Shown: piece after piece, positions 42,591 to 51,767 of the stretch | Position numbering within the stretch: the first letter of the stretch is position 1 | Layout of the letters: each line of letters starts with the position of its first letter | From: Neptunicella sp048268085 | GTDB taxonomy: Bacteria > Pseudomonadota > Gammaproteobacteria > Enterobacterales > Alteromonadaceae | Direction of reading: 5' to 3' | Assembly: GCF_048268085.1 (NCBI RefSeq) | Contig: NZ_JBLWWF010000013.1 | Span: forward strand, 62,001-126,000 | Length of the DNA: 64,000 nt | The notes under the pieces: generated by a model | The model's database searches: none | Seen by the model: only the letters and a program-made list of their open reading frames with translations | What the model was told of the DNA's origin: nothing | Translations under genes and position numbers: made by a program

Positions 42591-44087
42591 ATGCAAAATA
42601 CGCAAGCCAAAGAACGGACGTCATTAGCGACCAGAATGCCCGATGCGTTTGTCATTCTGTTTTTTGTCGTGGCTCTTGCCAGTCTGTTAAGTCATGTCAT
42701 TCCGGCAGGTTATTTTACAACACATGAAGTGACACACCTTATTGAAGGACAACCTCACCCTCGACAGGAAATTGATCCAGACAGTTTCCAGTTAAGTGAT
42801 AAACAACAACAAGGTGCGGTGCTATTTGCAGACCAAGGCGGGAATGGTTTTTTAAATTATGCATTTGAAGGATTGGTATCGGGTGACAAATGGGGGTCTG
42901 CCGTCGGCGTCATCGCGTTCATTCTGATAGTGGGCGGATCCTTTGGCATTATTATGCATTCCGGTGCAGTAAATAACGGGATCATGGCACTTATCAGCCG
43001 GTTTCAACACACGGACAAATTCATTCTTCCACTGATGTTTTTATTGTTCTCCTTTGGGGGCGCAGTATTTGGAATGGGTGAAGAATCAATTGCCTTTTGT
43101 ATCGTTTTAACCCCCCTCATTATTGCCCTTGGCTATAACGCAATAACATCAGTACTAATCACTTATATCGCGACACAAATCGGATTTGCTACGTCGTGGA
43201 TGAATCCTTTTAGTGTGGCTATCGCACAAGGAATTGCAGATGTGCCGTTAATGTCTGGCAGCATGTATCGTATCGGTCTTTGGCTACTATTTACCACACT
43301 CGGTATGATTTTCACTTTACGCTATGCCTCTGTCGTCAAGTCAGCACCTGAATCCAGTGCCAGTTATGACGCTGATGAATATTTTCGTCGTCAACACAGT
43401 CAGGAAATTAAAACTGATTTAACAATTACCGATAAGCTGATTCTACTAACATTGGTCAGCGGTATTATCTGGGTTGTTTGGGGGGTAACGTTCCAGCAGT
43501 ATTATATCCCGGAAATTGCCAGCCAATTTTTTGCCATGGGAGTGGCGGTTGCGGTCATTGCCAATATCGGCAAACGAATGACCATGAATCAAGCGTCATC
43601 AGCCTTTCAGCAAGGCGCTAAAGATTTGTTGCCAGCAGCGTTAATTGTCGGCATGGCGAAGGGAATTGTGTTAATTCTAGGTGGTGATGACGCCACCACC
43701 CCATCGGTACTCAATACCTTACTGCACTATGCAGGTGACGGCATGGCCCATTTACCAGCAGCATTGTCGGCGTTTTTTATGTTGTTATTTCAATCTATTT
43801 TTAATTTTTTTATCGCCTCTGGATCGGGTCAGGCAGCCTTAACTATGCCGCTGATGGCACCTTTATCCGACTTGGTTGGCGTATCACGACAAACGGCCGT
43901 ATTAGCATTCCAGCTGGGTGACGGCTTGACCAACATCATCATTCCCACTTCAGCCTCACTCATTGGTTGTCTGGGCGTGGCGAGAATCGAATGGGTTATC
44001 TGGGCCAAATTTATCTATAAACCTATGCTGGCTTTGTTTGCTATTTCCTCCGCCGCAGTGGTTATCGCAGTTATGGTGAATTATTAA
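42591..44087 (+). CDS. YfcC-family carrier (basic amino acid/peptide antiporter-like)
   Basis: A 498-residue membrane protein with about 12 helices of the DcuC/YfcC/ArsB ion-transporter clan. RMPDAFVILFFVVALASLLSHVIPAGYF opens the protein, GVIAFILIVGGSFGIIMHSGAVNNGIMAL and FGMGEESIAFCIVLTPLIIALGYNAI hold the family E-E pair, and FIASGSGQAALTMPLMAPLSDLVGVSRQTAVLAFQLGDGLTNIIIPTSA is the second hairpin signature. Lies between the TonB receptor and iadA, and its stop overlaps the iadA start by one base (TAATG). Likely imports beta-Asp dipeptides or exports arginine/aspartate. Confidence 0.8.
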   Translation: MQNTQAKERTSLATRMPDAFVILFFVVALASLLSHVIPAGYFTTHEVTHLIEGQPHPRQEIDPDSFQLSDKQQQGAVLFADQGGNGFLNYAFEGLVSGDKWGSAVGVIAFILIVGGSFGIIMHSGAVNNGIMALISRFQHTDKFILPLMFLLFSFGGAVFGMGEESIAFCIVLTPLIIALGYNAITSVLITYIATQIGFATSWMNPFSVAIAQGIADVPLMSGSMYRIGLWLLFTTLGMIFTLRYASVVKSAPESSASYDADEYFRRQHSQEIKTDLTITDKLILLTLVSGIIWVVWGVTFQQYYIPEIASQFFAMGVAVAVIANIGKRMTMNQASSAFQQGAKDLLPAALIVGMAKGIVLILGGDDATTPSVLNTLLHYAGDGMAHLPAALSAFFMLLFQSIFNFFIASGSGQAALTMPLMAPLSDLVGVSRQTAVLAFQLGDGLTNIIIPTSASLIGCLGVARIEWVIWAKFIYKPMLALFAISSAAVVIAVMVNY

Positions 44088-45259
44088 TGAATCAACTTAT
44101 CTTAATTGAACAAATAGAGGTATACGCTCCGGAATACCTTGGAACCCAAGATGTTCTAATTTGCGGCAATCAAATCGCAGCCATCGAACCAGAACTAAGT
44201 ATTGAGACACCTATGCTGACGCGCATTAACGGTCGCGGAAAATTATTGTTTCCAGGCTTGGTCGATAGTCTGGTGCATATCAGTGGGGGCGGAGGAGAAG
44301 GTGGCTTTCATACCCGGACGCCACAAATGACACTGACCGATGCCACAGCTGCCGGTGTAACAACCGTAATTGGTGCGTTAGGCACCGATTCTGTGACTCG
44401 TACCTTGCCAGATTTGCTTGCCAAAGCCCATGGCTTGGAAAATGAAGGTTTATCGGTATATTGCTACTCGGGTTCTTATCAGGTTCCAGTTAAAACAATA
44501 ACCGGTAGTGTTGAGCAAGATATTATTTTTATCGACAAAATGATTGGCGTGGGTGAAGTCGCTATTGCCGATCACCGCTCGTCACAACCCACTATCCATG
44601 AGTTAGCCCGTATTGCGTCACAAGCCAGAGTAGCGGGCATGTTATCCGGGAAAAAAGGAATTGTAAGTATCCACGTTGGTGAAGGTGAATCACAATTAAC
44701 TATGTTACAACAAGTGATTGAACAAACGGATATTCCTGCCCATCAATTTTATCCCACCCATATAAACCGGAATCAATCATTGTTAGATGCGGGGATTAGC
44801 TGGTGTAAACAAGGAGGTGTAATTGATTTTACCACATCCACCAACGAACAATATTTAGCTGAAGGCGAAATCCCGGCCGCATTAGCGTTAGCCAAAGCGT
44901 TGCAAGCCGGAGTAGATATCGCACAATTAACCATGAGTTCCGATGGCAATGCCAGCTTACCCGTATTCGATTCAGAAGGACATTTAACCGGATTAGAAGT
45001 AGGAAAAGTGGCCAGTTTGTATGAGGCAGTAAAACAGGCGGTGACACAATATAACGTCAGTTTATCCGATGCATTAAGCGCTGCCACACTTAGCCCAGCA
45101 AACATTTTAGGCTTAACTCAAAAAGGACGAGTATGCCCCGGTACGGACGCTGATTTGCTAATTGTGAACGCCAGTAATCTCAATATTGAATCTGTTTATG
45201 GTAAAGGCAAGCTGTTAGTTGAACAGGGAATGCCTGTGTGCAAAGGTACGTTTGATTAG
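44087..45259 (+). CDS. iadA: Isoaspartyl dipeptidase (IadA) with altered metal ligands
   Basis: A 390-residue amidohydrolase that aligns along its whole length with E. coli IadA, which cleaves beta-aspartyl dipeptides. Shared motifs: FPGLVDSLVHISGGGGEGG, TLTDATAAGVTTVIGALGTDSVTRT, KTITGSVEQD, ADHRSSQPT, IVSIHVGEGESQ, FYPTHINRNQ, TMSSDGNASLPVF, and VCPGTDADLLIV. Two ligand positions differ: the metal-binding H-x-H of E. coli (QHVHL) reads S-L-V-H-I, so the first His is Leu, and the carbamylated Lys position (IGVKCAIS) reads IGVGEVAIA, which puts Glu there. The other ligands (H in SIHVG, H in PTHIN, D in SSDGN) are kept. In this cluster it should hydrolyse beta-Asp-Arg made by the cyanophycinase. 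Confidence 0.85.
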   Translation: MNQLILIEQIEVYAPEYLGTQDVLICGNQIAAIEPELSIETPMLTRINGRGKLLFPGLVDSLVHISGGGGEGGFHTRTPQMTLTDATAAGVTTVIGALGTDSVTRTLPDLLAKAHGLENEGLSVYCYSGSYQVPVKTITGSVEQDIIFIDKMIGVGEVAIADHRSSQPTIHELARIASQARVAGMLSGKKGIVSIHVGEGESQLTMLQQVIEQTDIPAHQFYPTHINRNQSLLDAGISWCKQGGVIDFTTSTNEQYLAEGEIPAALALAKALQAGVDIAQLTMSSDGNASLPVFDSEGHLTGLEVGKVASLYEAVKQAVTQYNVSLSDALSAATLSPANILGLTQKGRVCPGTDADLLIVNASNLNIESVYGKGKLLVEQGMPVCKGTFD

Positions 45260-45564
45260 GTTCGCTGATGTTGACATCGCCAGCAAATATCAAAACTGGC
45301 GGTGTTAACCTCATTACACTCGGGGCAGATCCAGTCACACTGCCCCTCGCCTTTATTCTGTATTGCCTGCACTATATTTTGTGCTTGTGTCATCCATTCT
45401 TCATCGGTGATCCATACTTCTGGCCAGCAATCAAACGGGGATAGATCCCCTGCGGCACCTATAGCGAATTCATTTTTGATACAGCAAGGAATCCCTTTTT
45501 GATCTAATAACTCTTTGATATGCCAAACCATAAAACGATCTTCACTGCTAAATAATTTGAGCAT
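45256..45564 (-). CDS. DUF2007-type protein with C-terminal zinc ribbon
   Basis: About 102 residues from the ATG at 45564, which has AAGGA 8 nt upstream; a TTG at 45570 is the longer alternative. LKLFSSEDRFMVWHIKELLDQKGIPCCIKNEFAIGAAGDLSPFDCWPEVWITDEEW is the DUF2007 'putative signal transducing' fold. The C-terminal DWICPECNEVNTASFDICWRCQ is a four-Cys zinc ribbon. Its stop overlaps the iadA stop by 4 nt (convergent). Function unknown. Confidence 0.75.
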   Translation of the reverse strand: MLKLFSSEDRFMVWHIKELLDQKGIPCCIKNEFAIGAAGDLSPFDCWPEVWITDEEWMTQAQNIVQAIQNKGEGQCDWICPECNEVNTASFDICWRCQHQRT

Positions 45565-45582
45565 AGTCAACGTCCTTAGCCG

Positions 45583-46695
45583 TTAATCACTATCAATTGA
45601 CACACCGCTGAGCGATCCCATACTGGAGCCTTCACCGGTGTCCAACTTAATCATCAAACGTAAATCATTGGGTGAGTCTGCACAGTGCAATGCGTCATCA
45701 AGGTTTATCACACCTTGTTTATACAAATCGTATAACGCCATATCAAAGGTTTGCATGCCTTGCTCTTTGCCTTTTTGCATGGCTTCTTTTAAGCCACCAA
45801 TTTCATTACGCTGAATCAAGTCCCGTACAAAAGGTGAATTTAACAATACTTCTATCGCTGCTACACGACCTTTACCGTCTTTGGTCGGCACCAACTGCTG
45901 TGCCACAATGGCACGCATATTCAAACTTAAATCAAAACGTAATTTGTCATGCTGATCTTTGGGCGCTAAATGCATAATCCGTTCAATCGCCTGATTAGCA
46001 TTATTAGCGTGCAAAGTAGCCACACATAAATGACCGGTGTCGGCAAAAGACATAGCATATTCCATGATTTCCATCGAGCGGATTTCACCAATCAGGATCA
46101 CGTCCGGGGCCTGACGTAGCGAACTTTTTAGTGCATCGTCAAACGACTGGGTATCGATCCCCACTTCACGTTGAGTGACCACACAATTGGCATGTTCATG
46201 CACAAATTCGATAGGATCTTCGATAGTCAGAATATGCCCACGGGAATTCTGATTGCGATGCCCCATTAACGCGGCCAAGGAGGTGGATTTACCGGTGCCA
46301 GTGGCCCCCACAAACAGCACCAACCCGCGTTTGGCCATAATAATATCTTTTAGAATTTCCGGTAATCCCAAATCGTCAGCCTTGGGAATTTGCGTCACAA
46401 TGCGGCGAATAACCATACCGGGCAGATCCCGTTGCCAAAACGCACTGACCCGAAAACGACCTATCCCCTCGCGGGCGATGGCGAAATTACATTCTTTAGT
46501 CTCGGCAAACTCGGTTTGCTGCTTTTCGTTCATGGCGCTATCGCATAAGGCTTGCGCTTGTTCAACACTCAACACTTGCTGGGTAATCGGTGTCATCTGG
46601 CCATTAATTTTGGCACTCACCGGAAAACCGACCGTGATAAACAAATCTGAGGCATTGGTTTCGGCCATTTGCTGCAAAAAAGGGGTTAAGTCCAC
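45583..46695 (-). CDS. pilU: Twitching motility ATPase PilU
   Basis: A 370-residue hexameric secretion ATPase that assists PilT in type IV pilus retraction. MDLTPFLQQMAETNASDLFITVGFPVSAKINGQM, Walker A VGATGTGKSTSLAAL, the Asp box ILTIEDPIEFVHEHANCVVTQREVG, Walker B PDVILIGEIRSMEIMEYAMSFADTGHLCVATLHANN. The longer C-terminus (MIKLDTGEGSSMGSLSGVSIDSD) and sequence details are PilU-like. It follows pilT by 11 nt in one operon. Confidence 0.93.
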   Translation of the reverse strand: MDLTPFLQQMAETNASDLFITVGFPVSAKINGQMTPITQQVLSVEQAQALCDSAMNEKQQTEFAETKECNFAIAREGIGRFRVSAFWQRDLPGMVIRRIVTQIPKADDLGLPEILKDIIMAKRGLVLFVGATGTGKSTSLAALMGHRNQNSRGHILTIEDPIEFVHEHANCVVTQREVGIDTQSFDDALKSSLRQAPDVILIGEIRSMEIMEYAMSFADTGHLCVATLHANNANQAIERIMHLAPKDQHDKLRFDLSLNMRAIVAQQLVPTKDGKGRVAAIEVLLNSPFVRDLIQRNEIGGLKEAMQKGKEQGMQTFDMALYDLYKQGVINLDDALHCADSPNDLRLMIKLDTGEGSSMGSLSGVSIDSD

Positions 46696-46706
46696 TTTAT
46701 TAACTC

Positions 46707-47744
46707 CTAAAATTTAGGTTGTTTATCAATCGATTTAGCCGCCGCATCCTGAGCACTAATTTGACCAGAGCCGACTAAGCGCTGTAAACACTGATCCATG
46801 GTTTGCATACCATGTGCTTGACCGGTTTGGATTACCGAATACATTTGCGGCACTTTATCTTCCCGGATCAAGTTACGAATAGCCGGAATGCCAATCATAA
46901 TTTCATGGGCGGCAACTCGTCCTCCGCCGATTTTTTTCAGCAAGGTTTGCGAAATAACCGCCCGCAAGGATTCGGATAACATCGAACGCACCATAGATTT
47001 TTCTTCTGCCGGGAACACATCGATGATCCGATCAATGGTTTTAGGGGCAGAGTTAGTATGCAAGGTACCAAACACCAAATGGCCCGTTTCAGCCGCTGAA
47101 ATTGCCAATCGAATGGTTTCTAAATCCCGTAGTTCGCCCACCAGAATCACATCCGGATCTTCCCGTAAAGCGCTGCGCAAAGCATTATTGAAACTATGGG
47201 TATCGCGGTGTACTTCCCGCTGATTAATCAGACTTAATTTATTTTCATGTACGAATTCGATGGGGTCTTCAATGGTCAGAATATGTTCACGTTTATGCGC
47301 ATTAATATGGTCAACCATTGCCGCCAAGGTGGTACTTTTACCCGACCCTGTCGCGCCGGTCACTAATACGATTCCGGTTGGTTGATTAATAATATCTTTA
47401 AATATTTGTGGAGCACCAAGCTCATCTAGCGTGAGTACTTTACTAGGGATAGTCCGCAATACTGCCGCAGCACCACGATTTTGTACAAAAGCATTAACCC
47501 TAAAACGGGACAGATCTTTTACTTCAAAAGAAAAATCCGTTTCCAGATTTTCTTCATATTCTTTGCGTTGCTGGTCATTCATAATTTCGTACACCAGCGC
47601 ATGTACTTGTTTATGATCCAGCGGTTCGATATTCAAACGACGCATTTCACCATCTACCCGAATAATGGGCGGTAGTCCTGCCGAAAGGTGCAAATCCGAG
47701 GCGTTATTTTTGACACTAAAAGCCAAAAGTTCGGTAATATCCAT
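46707..47744 (-). CDS. pilT: Type IV pilus retraction ATPase PilT
   Basis: 345 residues from the ATG at 47744 (GGAG 5 nt upstream), the standard PilT length; the longer frame to 47765 is not needed. MDITELLAFSVKNNASDLHLSAGLPPIIRVDGEMRR, Walker A TGATGSGKSTTLAAM, Asp box, Walker B PDVILVGELRDLETIRLAISAAETGHLVFGTLHTNSA, and the conserved AIRNLIREDKVPQMYSVIQTG retraction motif. Drives pilus depolymerisation for twitching and DNA uptake. Divergent from yggS. Confidence 0.96.
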   Translation of the reverse strand: MDITELLAFSVKNNASDLHLSAGLPPIIRVDGEMRRLNIEPLDHKQVHALVYEIMNDQQRKEYEENLETDFSFEVKDLSRFRVNAFVQNRGAAAVLRTIPSKVLTLDELGAPQIFKDIINQPTGIVLVTGATGSGKSTTLAAMVDHINAHKREHILTIEDPIEFVHENKLSLINQREVHRDTHSFNNALRSALREDPDVILVGELRDLETIRLAISAAETGHLVFGTLHTNSAPKTIDRIIDVFPAEEKSMVRSMLSESLRAVISQTLLKKIGGGRVAAHEIMIGIPAIRNLIREDKVPQMYSVIQTGQAHGMQTMDQCLQRLVGSGQISAQDAAAKSIDKQPKF

Positions 47745-47794
47745 AGCCACTCCAATAAGATCCAATTCAAATTCTATACAACCGCAAAAACATT

Positions 47795-48478
47795 ATGAAA
47801 ACAATAGCAGAACAGCTTCAATCCGTATATCAAGCCATACATAACTACTGCACTCAATCCGCGAGTGAACAGAAAGTAAACTTACTAGCGGTGAGTAAAA
47901 AACATTCTGCACAAGCTATTCGCGATGCGTACCAAGCGGGACAACGGGCTTTTGGGGAAAATTATGCTCAGGAAGCAGCCACTAAAAAAGCTGAACTAAC
48001 TGATTTGACCGATATTGAATGGCATTTTATCGGCCCTATTCAATCGAATAAAACACGCCTGATTAGCGAAACATTTGATTGGGTACAAAGTCTGGATCGT
48101 GAAAAAATAGCACGACGTTTAAATGAACAGCGTGATCCAGCGCTGCCAGCGTTAAATATTTGTTTGCAGATTAATATCAGTGATGAAGACAATAAATCAG
48201 GTATCCATCGAGATGAATTGTTTGCGTTGGCTAAAACAGTCGACTCGTTGCCACATTTAACCTTGCGGGGCCTAATGAGTATTGGTTCAGCAACCGATGA
48301 CCCGCATTTGCAGCAAGCCGAATTTAGCCAAATGTACGACTTATTCATTCAACTCCAGCAACAATATGCGTCGGTTGATACTTTATCGATGGGCATGTCC
48401 GGAGATTGGCAACTAGCCATCAAATCTGGCGCAACTATGATACGCTTAGGCACGGCTATTTTTGGAACTAGAGATTAG
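47795..48478 (+). CDS. yggS: Pyridoxal-phosphate homeostasis protein (YggS)
   Basis: A 227-residue TIM-barrel PLP-binding protein. LLAVSKKHSAQAIRDAYQAGQRAFGENYAQEA holds the PLP lysine (VSK), followed by IEWHFIGPIQSNKTR, LCLQINISDEDNKSGI, LRGLMSIG and LSMGMSGDWQLAIKSGATMIRLGTAIFG. It buffers PLP and affects amino-acid and keto-acid pools. First gene of the yggS-proC-yggT-DUF4426 run, a common order in gammaproteobacteria. Confidence 0.95.
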   Translation: MKTIAEQLQSVYQAIHNYCTQSASEQKVNLLAVSKKHSAQAIRDAYQAGQRAFGENYAQEAATKKAELTDLTDIEWHFIGPIQSNKTRLISETFDWVQSLDREKIARRLNEQRDPALPALNICLQINISDEDNKSGIHRDELFALAKTVDSLPHLTLRGLMSIGSATDDPHLQQAEFSQMYDLFIQLQQQYASVDTLSMGMSGDWQLAIKSGATMIRLGTAIFGTRD

Positions 48479-48492
48479 GAAACAAGATTTTT

Positions 48493-49311
48493 ATGCAACA
48501 CAGAACTATTGCCTTTATTGGCGCAGGTAACATGAGTCGCAGCATCATCAGTGGTATGGTATCCAGTGGCTATCCGGCCCAAATGATCACCGCCAGCAAT
48601 CCATCAACGCCTAAATTAGACGCGTTATCCGCCGACTTTGGAATTCAAACCACCACCGATAATCTACAAGCGGTGCAGCAATCCGATGTCGTCGTGTTGG
48701 CAGTTAAACCGCAATTAATGGAGAAAGTTTGTGAGCATCTTCAACAAACCGACTTGTCCAATAAACTATTTATTTCCATTGCTGCCGGCATCCAACAACA
48801 ACGTTTACAACAAATGCTCGGTGGTAACTATAAATTGGTTCGCACTATGCCTAATACGCCCAGCTCACTGGCTAAAGGCATGACTGGTCTATATGCTGAT
48901 AGCGCCATCAAAGCTGATGATCGCCAATATGCCGGTGATTTATTAAAGCAAGTGGGTGAAATTTTATGGGTTGAAGATGAATCGATGATTGACGGAGTGA
49001 TTGCGGCAGCAGGTTCAAGCCCGGCGTATTTCTTTTTGTTTTTACAATCCATGCAAGAAGAGGCCATGCGCATGGGATTTGATAAAGATGCCAGTCGCTT
49101 GCTAGTGCAACAAGCTATGTTAGGCACCGCTGAAATGGTTTGTCACAATCCTCAACTTGAATTAAGTGAGTTGCGCGCCCAAGTTACGTCTAAGAACGGC
49201 ACAACAGCTGAAGCTATTGCCAGTTTTGAAAACAGTGATCTTGCTGGTGTGGTCAGCAAAGCGATGCAAGCAGCTGTGACTCGTGCTAAACAAATGTCTG
49301 ATTTATTTTAA
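48493..49311 (+). CDS. proC: Pyrroline-5-carboxylate reductase
   Basis: A 272-residue enzyme for the last step of proline synthesis. Rossmann loop FIGAGNMSRSIISGMVSSG, VVVLAVKPQLMEKV, LVRTMPNTPSSLAKGMTGLY, and the signature AAAGSSPAYFFLFLQSMQEEAMRMG, then VTSKNGTTAEAIASFE. Starts 14 nt after yggS, same operon. Confidence 0.96.
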   Translation: MQHRTIAFIGAGNMSRSIISGMVSSGYPAQMITASNPSTPKLDALSADFGIQTTTDNLQAVQQSDVVVLAVKPQLMEKVCEHLQQTDLSNKLFISIAAGIQQQRLQQMLGGNYKLVRTMPNTPSSLAKGMTGLYADSAIKADDRQYAGDLLKQVGEILWVEDESMIDGVIAAAGSSPAYFFLFLQSMQEEAMRMGFDKDASRLLVQQAMLGTAEMVCHNPQLELSELRAQVTSKNGTTAEAIASFENSDLAGVVSKAMQAAVTRAKQMSDLF

Positions 49312-49335
49312 TTATCTCGTATTAGGAATAGACCA

Positions 49336-49887
49336 ATGAGTGCCACTCATTTTTTAATTGATACCATCTTTAATTTGTATTTAATGGTTGTGCTGTTGCG
49401 CGTTTGGCTACAATTGGCACGGGCAGATTTTTATAATCCCTTTAGCCAGTTTGTGGTCAAGGCGACCCATCCGTTAATTGGTCCAATGCGGAAAATACTC
49501 CCCTCATTAGGCAATATCGATACCGCCTCTATTGTGCTGGCGTTAGTGGTATCAGGATTAAAAATCACCTTAATTGAACTGGTGGCGGGTGCGGGTGCGA
49601 TTAACCTTATCGGGATTGCCATTGGCGCAGTAATAGTTACGCTGCAACAAGCTTTTCAACTGGTATTTTATATTGTGATTATCCGTGCAATTCTGAGTTG
49701 GGTCAGCCAAGGTTATAATCCGTTCGAGGCCTTATTAAGCCAACTTACCGAACCGATGTTAGCTCCGATAAGAAGAATTATTCCTCCAATTGGAGGTTTG
49801 GATCTATCGGTATTATTTTTAATCATTGCCCTGCAATTTATCCAAATCCTCATGGGCGATCTGTTTGCTAGCATACTACGCTTATAA
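49336..49887 (+). CDS. yggT: YggT family inner-membrane protein
   Basis: A 183-residue protein with two YggT repeats: helix then RVWLQLARADFYNPFSQFVVKATHPLIGPMRKILPSLGNIDTASIVLAL, and again RAILSWVSQGYNPFEALLSQLTEPMLAPIRRIIPPIGGLDLSVLFLIIALQFIQIL. Four or more membrane helices. Linked to osmotic or ion homeostasis in some bacteria; the function is not settled. Confidence 0.9.
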   Translation: MSATHFLIDTIFNLYLMVVLLRVWLQLARADFYNPFSQFVVKATHPLIGPMRKILPSLGNIDTASIVLALVVSGLKITLIELVAGAGAINLIGIAIGAVIVTLQQAFQLVFYIVIIRAILSWVSQGYNPFEALLSQLTEPMLAPIRRIIPPIGGLDLSVLFLIIALQFIQILMGDLFASILRL

Positions 49888-49914
49888 TGATTCCAGACTG
49901 ACAGGAGCCCCGTT

Positions 49915-50340
49915 ATGACAAGAGGCATTAAATCACTTCTAACATTGCTATTGCTGGCTTGCTCTGTTGTTCATGCAGAACAGTTTAAAACCTTGGATAA
50001 CTGGGATGTGCACTATATTGTGCTGCCCAGTACCTTTATTACACCTGAAATATCCAAAGCCTATGGTTTACAACGCAGTAAATATCAATCTCTGGTTAAT
50101 ATTTCGGTATTAGACAGCCAAACCAAGGAAGCTCAATCGGTGGTGATTACCGGTACCGCCAAAAATTTACTGGGGCAAGTTCGCCAACTGGACTTTCAGG
50201 AAGTCAAAGAGCAACAAGCAATTTACTATCTGGCGCAGTTCACCCTTGATAACGATGAACTGTGGCGTTTTGAAATTACGATTCGTCACGGCAATGACAG
50301 CCAGACCCTCGCCTTTAAACAGAAGCTTTATGTAGAATAA
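49915..50340 (+). CDS. DUF4426 family periplasmic protein
   Basis: A 141-residue protein with signal peptide (LLTLLLLACSVVHA). The mature domain (FKTLDNWDVHYIVLPSTFITPEISKAYGLQRSKYQSLVNISVLD) is the DUF4426 beta-sandwich often found after yggT in Alteromonadales, Vibrio and Pseudomonas. Function unknown. A GC-rich hairpin (TTCCCCTG/CAGGGGAA, 50348-50373) separates it from the convergent yaaA. Confidence 0.85.
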   Translation: MTRGIKSLLTLLLLACSVVHAEQFKTLDNWDVHYIVLPSTFITPEISKAYGLQRSKYQSLVNISVLDSQTKEAQSVVITGTAKNLLGQVRQLDFQEVKEQQAIYYLAQFTLDNDELWRFEITIRHGNDSQTLAFKQKLYVE

Positions 50341-50347
50341 AGTAGGT

Positions 50348-50373
50348 TTCCCCTGAACAACTGTGCAGGGGAA
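50348..50373. terminator. Hairpin between the convergent DUF4426 and yaaA genes
   Basis: 8-bp arms TTCCCCTG (50348-50355) and CAGGGGAA (50366-50373) in a 42-nt convergent gap. No strong T-run on either side, so termination may be partial. Confidence 0.5.
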
Positions 50374-50382
50374 GCAAATCAA

Positions 50383-51159
50383 TCAGGCCTGTTCTTTACG
50401 ACAAAAAACCAGTTCCGTGGCAGATGATTGCTGATCGTTATATGTATAACCTTGCGCATCAAATTCCTTTAATTCACTTACCTGGGTAAGTTTATTCTGA
50501 ATAATGTAACGCGCCATCATACCTCGGGCTTTTTTGGCGTAAAAACTAATGACTTTGTATTGCCCGTTTTTCTGATCTTTAAACACAGGGGTGATAATTC
50601 GACCTTGTAACTGGTCTTTTTTTACTGATTTAAAATATTCGTTCGATGCCAAGTTAACCAATACATCAGAATGTTGCTGCTTGAGTACCTCATTCAGTTT
50701 TTCGGTGATTCTCGTTCCCCAAAACTGATAAAGATCTTTACCGCGACGAGTCGTGAGCTTTTTGCCCATTTCCAATCGATAGGGTTGCATCAAATCCAGT
50801 GGTTTTAATAGTCCATATAAACCGGACAAAATACGCAGATGTTGCTGGGCAAAGTCAAAATCTGCTTCACTAAAGCTACTGGCCTCTAATCCGGCATATA
50901 CGTCACCATTAAAAGCCAATACGGCCTGTTTGGCATTATCTGGGGTAAAAGGTTGCTGCCATGACCCAAAGCGGGCAGCGTTTAAGCTAGCCAGCTTGTC
51001 ACTGATACTCATCATACTGGCAATCTCTTGAACTGACAGTTTTTTACATTTATCAATGAGTATTTGTGACTGTTCCAGCATGTCAGGCTGGGTATAGTTA
51101 TCGGTAGTAGGTGGAGATTCATAGTCTAGATTTTTGGCAGGTGATACCACAACAAGCAT
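50383..51159 (-). CDS. yaaA: Peroxide stress protein YaaA
   Basis: A 258-residue UPF0246 protein. MLVVVSPAKNLDYESPP at the start, PFTPDNAKQAVLAFNGDVYAGL, LRILSGLYGLLKPLDLMQPYRLEMGKKL, VNLASNEYFKSV and FKDQKNGQYKVISFYAKKARGMMARYI are diagnostic. In E. coli it limits iron and DNA damage during hydrogen-peroxide stress. Confidence 0.94.
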   Translation of the reverse strand: MLVVVSPAKNLDYESPPTTDNYTQPDMLEQSQILIDKCKKLSVQEIASMMSISDKLASLNAARFGSWQQPFTPDNAKQAVLAFNGDVYAGLEASSFSEADFDFAQQHLRILSGLYGLLKPLDLMQPYRLEMGKKLTTRRGKDLYQFWGTRITEKLNEVLKQQHSDVLVNLASNEYFKSVKKDQLQGRIITPVFKDQKNGQYKVISFYAKKARGMMARYIIQNKLTQVSELKEFDAQGYTYNDQQSSATELVFCRKEQA

Positions 51160-51245
51160 GTATGTGACCTTTATTAGATGAGATTTAGGTTAAAGCCTGA
51201 TCATACCAATCCACGCGTTGAATTAACACTGACACGGCCAATCCA

Positions 51246-51767
51246 CTAATGATGCTGACTGGCTTGTAACGCGCTTAGCCAGTGCTGATGAACGTTGTTG
51301 TCATAAGCGCACAATATCACTTTACGTATGCTGCTATGGCTAGCACAGGCTTCAGTAATGGCGTTAACCGCGATCTTGCATGCCTGATCTAACGGATAAC
51401 CATAAACCCCACAACTAATAGCGGGAAAAGCTAATGAACGGATGTGATGCTGTTCCGCCAGTGCAATACTATTACGATAGCAACTCGCCAAAAGTTCCGG
51501 TTCACCATGCTGTCCATCCTGATAAACCGGCCCGACAGTATGGATAATATAACTCGCCGGTAATAAATAGCCTTTGGTTAACTTGGCCTGACCGGTTTCA
51601 CAGCCGTTTAACTGCCGGCACTCGTCTAGCAATTGCGCACCGGCAGCGCTGTGAATAGCACCATCCACACCGCCGCCTCCCAATAAAGAGGTATTAGCAG
51701 CATTGACGATAGCATCCACCTGAAGCTGACAAATATCACCCTGTAGTAAAGTCAGTTTGGCGCTCAT
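51246..51767 (-). CDS. Macrodomain protein, O-acetyl-ADP-ribose deacetylase (YmdB type)
   Basis: A 173-residue single macrodomain. GDICQLQVDAIVNAANTSLLGGGGVDGAIHSAAG is the ADP-ribose-binding loop with the catalytic Asn/Asp, followed by TGQAKLTKGYLLPASYIIHTVGPVYQDG and AFPAISCGVYGYPLDQACKIAVNAI. Close to E. coli YmdB, which hydrolyses O-acetyl-ADP-ribose and binds RNase III. Divergent from tal. Confidence 0.93.
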   Translation of the reverse strand: MSAKLTLLQGDICQLQVDAIVNAANTSLLGGGGVDGAIHSAAGAQLLDECRQLNGCETGQAKLTKGYLLPASYIIHTVGPVYQDGQHGEPELLASCYRNSIALAEQHHIRSLAFPAISCGVYGYPLDQACKIAVNAITEACASHSSIRKVILCAYDNNVHQHWLSALQASQHH

